Assembly: GCA_031292465.1 (NCBI GenBank)
Contig: JARLHB010000233.1
Coordinates: 1 to 7,871, forward strand
Direction: 5' to 3'
Origin: Ignavibacteriaceae bacterium
Lineage (GTDB): Bacteria > Bacteroidota > Ignavibacteria > Ignavibacteriales > Ignavibacteriaceae
Length of the DNA: 7,871 bases
The notes beneath the pieces were generated by a model, which saw only the letters and a program-made list of their open reading frames with translations, ran no database searches and was not told the origin of the DNA. Shown in pieces: positions 5,554 through 7,871 of this stretch (positions within the stretch are counted from its first letter, which is position 1; each line of letters begins with the position of its first letter). A program made the position numbers and the translations under genes.

Positions 5554-6702
5554 ATGATGCTACGGGATATTTTACATATAATAATTTTTAACAGGAAAGT
5601 TATCTTGCAGGTTACTGCAACTACAACCGTACTGCTTTTTCTTATACTGATTTTTATATACCCTGTTACTTATAATTCAACTGTAACTATTTTACCGCCT
5701 GACAACAGTTCTCAATTTGGTAACATCGGAAATTTATTAGGCGGGCAGGATTTATCTTCTTTATTATCAGGCGGGGTTCCTAATGCGAATTCACAGCTTT
5801 ACTCTGAAATACTGAAGAGCCGCACTGCCTCTATTTATGTTGTTAATAAATATAACCTGGTTAGTTACTATCATGCTGATAATGTTTATGAAGCAGCTAA
5901 AAAGCTTGGAAAAGATTTGAACATTGAAATTACCAAGGAAGGTATAATTCAATTAAATGTTGATGTCTCAACTCCGTTATTCCCTATGTTTAACGGTACA
6001 AAAGATTCTATAAAAAATTTATCTGCTAACCTCTCAAACTGTTTTATTGAAGCTCTTGATATAATAAACAGGGAAAAGATGTCCTCCAAAGCGAGAAACG
6101 CAAGGGAGTATATTGAAGGGCAGCTTAAACAAACAAAAGCGCAGCTTGATTCCTCCGAATTTAAGCTAATGATGTTCCAAAAGACTAATAAAGCTGTTGC
6201 CCTGCCGGAGCAGTTGAGCGCAGCAATTGATGCCGCAGCAAAATTGAAATCGGAAATTGTAAAAACCGAAGTCGATCTGAGCTTAATGCAGGAGAGCCTT
6301 CAGCCGGATAATAAAACGCTGGTGGCTTTGAAAGACAAACTGCAGGAATTAAATAACCAAAACGGTAAAATGGAGTTTGGAAATCAGGATTACCTGCTGG
6401 CCTTCAAAGATGTGCCTGAACTGGGCAAGCAGCTTGCAGGTTTATTACGCGATGTGAAAATTCAGAATGAAGTATATCTGCTGCTTCAACAGCAGTATTA
6501 TAAAGAAAAAATTCAGGAGAACAGGGATATTCCTACTGTGCAGGTACTTGATAAAGCAATACCCCCTTTAAAAGCATCCGGCCCACGTGTAATATTTTCT
6601 TCAGCGGCAGGGTGCATTTTCATTTTTCTTGCCGTATCCTTTATCTTTGTTGTTGGTGAAAGAAAAAATTATATTTATAAGAATGAACGAAAGGGAAATT
6701 AG
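5554..6702 (+). CDS. Wzz-type chain-length determinant / polysaccharide co-polymerase, no kinase domain
   Basis: An inner-membrane polysaccharide co-polymerase that sets chain length and bridges synthesis to the OPX exporter. The 382 aa comprise TM1 (about 17-37), the Wzz segment with the beta strand NSTVTILPP (41-49), a Gly/Ser-rich loop (55-75) and the LYSEILKSRTASIYVVNKYNL helix region (82-102). A long coiled-coil-prone helical region (about 180-320) and TM2 (about 345-367), preceded by the proline-rich DKAIPPLKASGPR (333-345), complete it. The C-terminus ends 15 residues after TM2 in a basic tail, so there is no fused BY-kinase domain with Walker motifs. The ATG at 5554 has AAGGTG (5543-5548) overlapping the previous stop; a second ATG at 5557 is an alternative start. 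The 4-base gap to the exporter gene indicates one operon. Confidence 0.93.
   Translation: MMLRDILHIIIFNRKVILQVTATTTVLLFLILIFIYPVTYNSTVTILPPDNSSQFGNIGNLLGGQDLSSLLSGGVPNANSQLYSEILKSRTASIYVVNKYNLVSYYHADNVYEAAKKLGKDLNIEITKEGIIQLNVDVSTPLFPMFNGTKDSIKNLSANLSNCFIEALDIINREKMSSKARNAREYIEGQLKQTKAQLDSSEFKLMMFQKTNKAVALPEQLSAAIDAAAKLKSEIVKTEVDLSLMQESLQPDNKTLVALKDKLQELNNQNGKMEFGNQDYLLAFKDVPELGKQLAGLLRDVKIQNEVYLLLQQQYYKEKIQENRDIPTVQVLDKAIPPLKASGPRVIFSSAAGCIFIFLAVSFIFVVGERKNYIYKNERKGN
6691..6696 (+). promoter_or_regulatory. Ribosome binding site that fixes a TTG start
   Basis: AAGGGA lies six bases before TTG 6703, within the last codons of the Wzz gene. The TTG directly follows the Wzz stop TAG (6700-6702). 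The spacing, and the fact that the Rossmann strand begins at residue 4, make TTG 6703 the likely start of the decarboxylase gene. Confidence 0.6.
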
Positions 6703-7647
6703 TTGTATAAGTACACTGCAGTTGTTACCGGCGGAGCAGGTTTTTTAGGCTCCCATTTGTGCGATAAACTCCTGGCTGAAGGGTTAAGAGTTATTTGTGT
6801 TGATAACCTTCTTACAGGCAATGTGAATAATATCGCTCATCTTGCAGGAAATGAAAATTTTTCATTTATGAAACATGATATAACAAATTATATCTTCATA
6901 CCGGGGCGGATAGATTACATTTTGCATTTTGCGTCCCCGGCCAGCCCAATAGATTATTTAAAGCTACCAATTCAGACATTAAAAGTCGGCTCGCTTGGAA
7001 CCCATAAAGTACTTGGCCTGGCTAAAGAAAAGAAAGCAAGAGTGCTTATAGCCTCAACATCCGAAGTTTACGGCGATCCTACGGTACATCCGCAAACTGA
7101 AGATTACTGGGGAAATGTAAACCCGATAGGCCCGCGCGGCGTTTATGATGAAGCAAAACGTTTTGGAGAAGCCATTACCATGGCCTATCACCGCTACCAC
7201 GGCCTTGAGACAAGGATAGTAAGGATATTTAACACATACGGCCCGCGTATGCGCCTTGATGACGGACGTGCTTTACCTGCATTTGTTGGGCAGGCATTAA
7301 GAGGTGAAGATATTACTGTCTTTGGCGACGGCTCACAAACGAGAAGTTTTTGTTATGTCTCTGATTTAGTGGACGGCATTTATAAACTCCTTCTTTCTAA
7401 CGAATCAGATCCTGTTAATATCGGCAACCCTGATGAAATTACTATTAAGGAATTTGCAGAAGAAGTTATAAGAATTACCGGCACTAAAAGCAAAATTATT
7501 TACAAAGATTTGCCTGAAGACGATCCTAAAGTCCGTCAGCCGAATATAGAAAAGGCCAGAAGGATTTTAGGCTGGGAGCCTAAAGTAAACAGGGCAGATG
7601 GTTTAAAAATAACTATCGATTTTTTCAAAAAGACTGCGGTAATATAA
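6703..7647 (+). CDS. uxs: UDP-glucuronate decarboxylase (UDP-xylose synthase)
   Basis: An extended short-chain dehydrogenase/reductase that converts UDP-glucuronate to UDP-xylose with tightly bound NAD+, supplying a sugar donor. The 314 aa are typical for the family. Visible motifs are TGGAGFLGSH (9-18, NAD-binding G10-x-x-G13-x-x-G16), VDN (33-35), the active-site strand STSEVYGDP (118-126) with S120 and E121, and Y148-x-x-x-K152 in GPRGVYDEAKRFGE (143-156). The RIFNTYGPRM segment (174-183) and TRSFCYVSDLVDG (213-225) follow, and the C-terminal LPEDDPKVRQPNI (270-282) is characteristic of the group. The YDEAKR form, rather than the dehydratase-type YSASKA, points to UDP-glucuronate decarboxylase over dTDP-glucose dehydratase or GalE. 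It suggests that xylose or a xylose-derived sugar enters the polysaccharide. The start is TTG immediately after the Wzz stop. Confidence 0.92.
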   Translation: MYKYTAVVTGGAGFLGSHLCDKLLAEGLRVICVDNLLTGNVNNIAHLAGNENFSFMKHDITNYIFIPGRIDYILHFASPASPIDYLKLPIQTLKVGSLGTHKVLGLAKEKKARVLIASTSEVYGDPTVHPQTEDYWGNVNPIGPRGVYDEAKRFGEAITMAYHRYHGLETRIVRIFNTYGPRMRLDDGRALPAFVGQALRGEDITVFGDGSQTRSFCYVSDLVDGIYKLLLSNESDPVNIGNPDEITIKEFAEEVIRITGTKSKIIYKDLPEDDPKVRQPNIEKARRILGWEPKVNRADGLKITIDFFKKTAVI

Positions 7648-7649
7648 AA

Positions 7650-7669
7650 CCTGCCCTTTAGCGGGAAGG
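7650..7669 (+). promoter_or_regulatory. Small hairpin covering the flippase ribosome binding site
   Basis: CCTGCCC (7650-7656) can pair with GGGAAGG (7663-7669) across the loop TTTAGC, giving six base pairs with one G-A mismatch. The 3' arm is itself the Shine-Dalgarno of the next gene, ending six bases before the ATG at 7676. Pairing would hide the ribosome binding site. Whether it is regulatory is an inference; the stem is short. Confidence 0.35.
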
Positions 7670-7675
7670 CATAAT

Positions 7676-7871
7676 ATGGCAAAAAAATTTACTTCGACAA
7701 TTGCCGGGGCTTCGCTTTTGATAACAGTTGTCGGGCTTATAAGCAGGGGAATGGGCTTTATAAGGGAAATTATTTTTGCCAATTTCTTCGGCCTGTCCGC
7801 TGATTACGATATCTACCTTATTGGTACAGTTCTGCCCGTTGCGATAAATACGATTATTATTTATCTCGGGC
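7676..7871 (+). CDS. MurJ/MviN-superfamily flippase, N-terminal part (cut by the window edge)
   Basis: The first 65 codons of an integral membrane protein that runs off the right edge. The N-terminus is short and basic (MAKKF), followed by a first transmembrane segment (about 7-23) and the RGMGFIREIIFANFFG segment (24-39). The latter matches the conserved 'S-R-x-x-G-x-x-R-E/D-x-x-x-A-x-x-F-G' signature at the start of MurJ/MviN proteins. A second membrane segment begins near residue 46. MurJ itself flips lipid II for peptidoglycan. In this setting, directly after export, chain-length and nucleotide-sugar genes, a role in moving lipid-linked polysaccharide units (Wzx-like) is more likely, but the fragment cannot separate the two. 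ATG 7676 has GGGAAGG (7663-7669) upstream. Confidence 0.8.
   Translation, partial: MAKKFTSTIAGASLLITVVGLISRGMGFIREIIFANFFGLSADYDIYLIGTVLPVAINTIIIYLG

Overview
The window is AT-rich, all genes lie on the + strand, and it reads as a chromosomal segment from a bacterium of the Bacteroidota/Chlorobi/Ignavibacteria side of the tree. That placement is an inference from the AT-rich composition, the tandem small lipoproteins, and the architecture of the export proteins (a multi-SLBB outer-membrane exporter followed by a kinase-less chain-length protein). It is not proven. Clear Shine-Dalgarno sequences and frequent TTG starts argue against classical Bacteroides, where both are rare, and fit an Ignavibacteria-like lineage better.

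Region 1 (1-2909) is a tightly packed housekeeping operon. After an AT-rich leader, which may hold the last 30 codons of a dnaX-like gene, come ybaB and recR one base apart, then a class I SAM methyltransferase and a small lipoprotein joined by 1-nt and 4-nt overlaps. A second lipoprotein follows. Only its last 79 codons have a normal start codon, but its reading frame continues upstream into a full lipoprotein signal peptide that appears to begin at an ATT codon overlapping the previous stop. The two lipoproteins look like diverged tandem paralogs.

Region 2 (2910-3953) holds ftsX, alone and without an adjacent ftsE, flanked by two 90-nt intergenic spacers. Both spacers carry a nearly identical 17-mer (16 of 17 bases), and the second also contains an 11-bp palindrome.

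Region 3 (3954-7871) is the start of an exopolysaccharide or capsule locus: a periplasmic/outer-membrane polysaccharide export protein with four SLBB-like repeats, a Wzz-type chain-length/co-polymerase protein without a kinase domain, a UDP-glucuronate decarboxylase (UDP-xylose synthesis), and the first 65 codons of a MurJ/MviN-family flippase cut by the window edge. Together they suggest a Wzx/Wzy-type pathway: nucleotide-sugar supply, lipid-linked unit flipping, chain-length control, and export. Glycosyltransferases and the polymerase are probably beyond the right edge.

No RNA genes, CRISPR arrays, insertion sequences or phage genes are visible. Most of the content is ordinary. The most notable points are the ATT-initiated lipoprotein, the tandem lipoprotein pair, the shared 17-mer, and a hairpin that would cover the ribosome binding site of the flippase gene.
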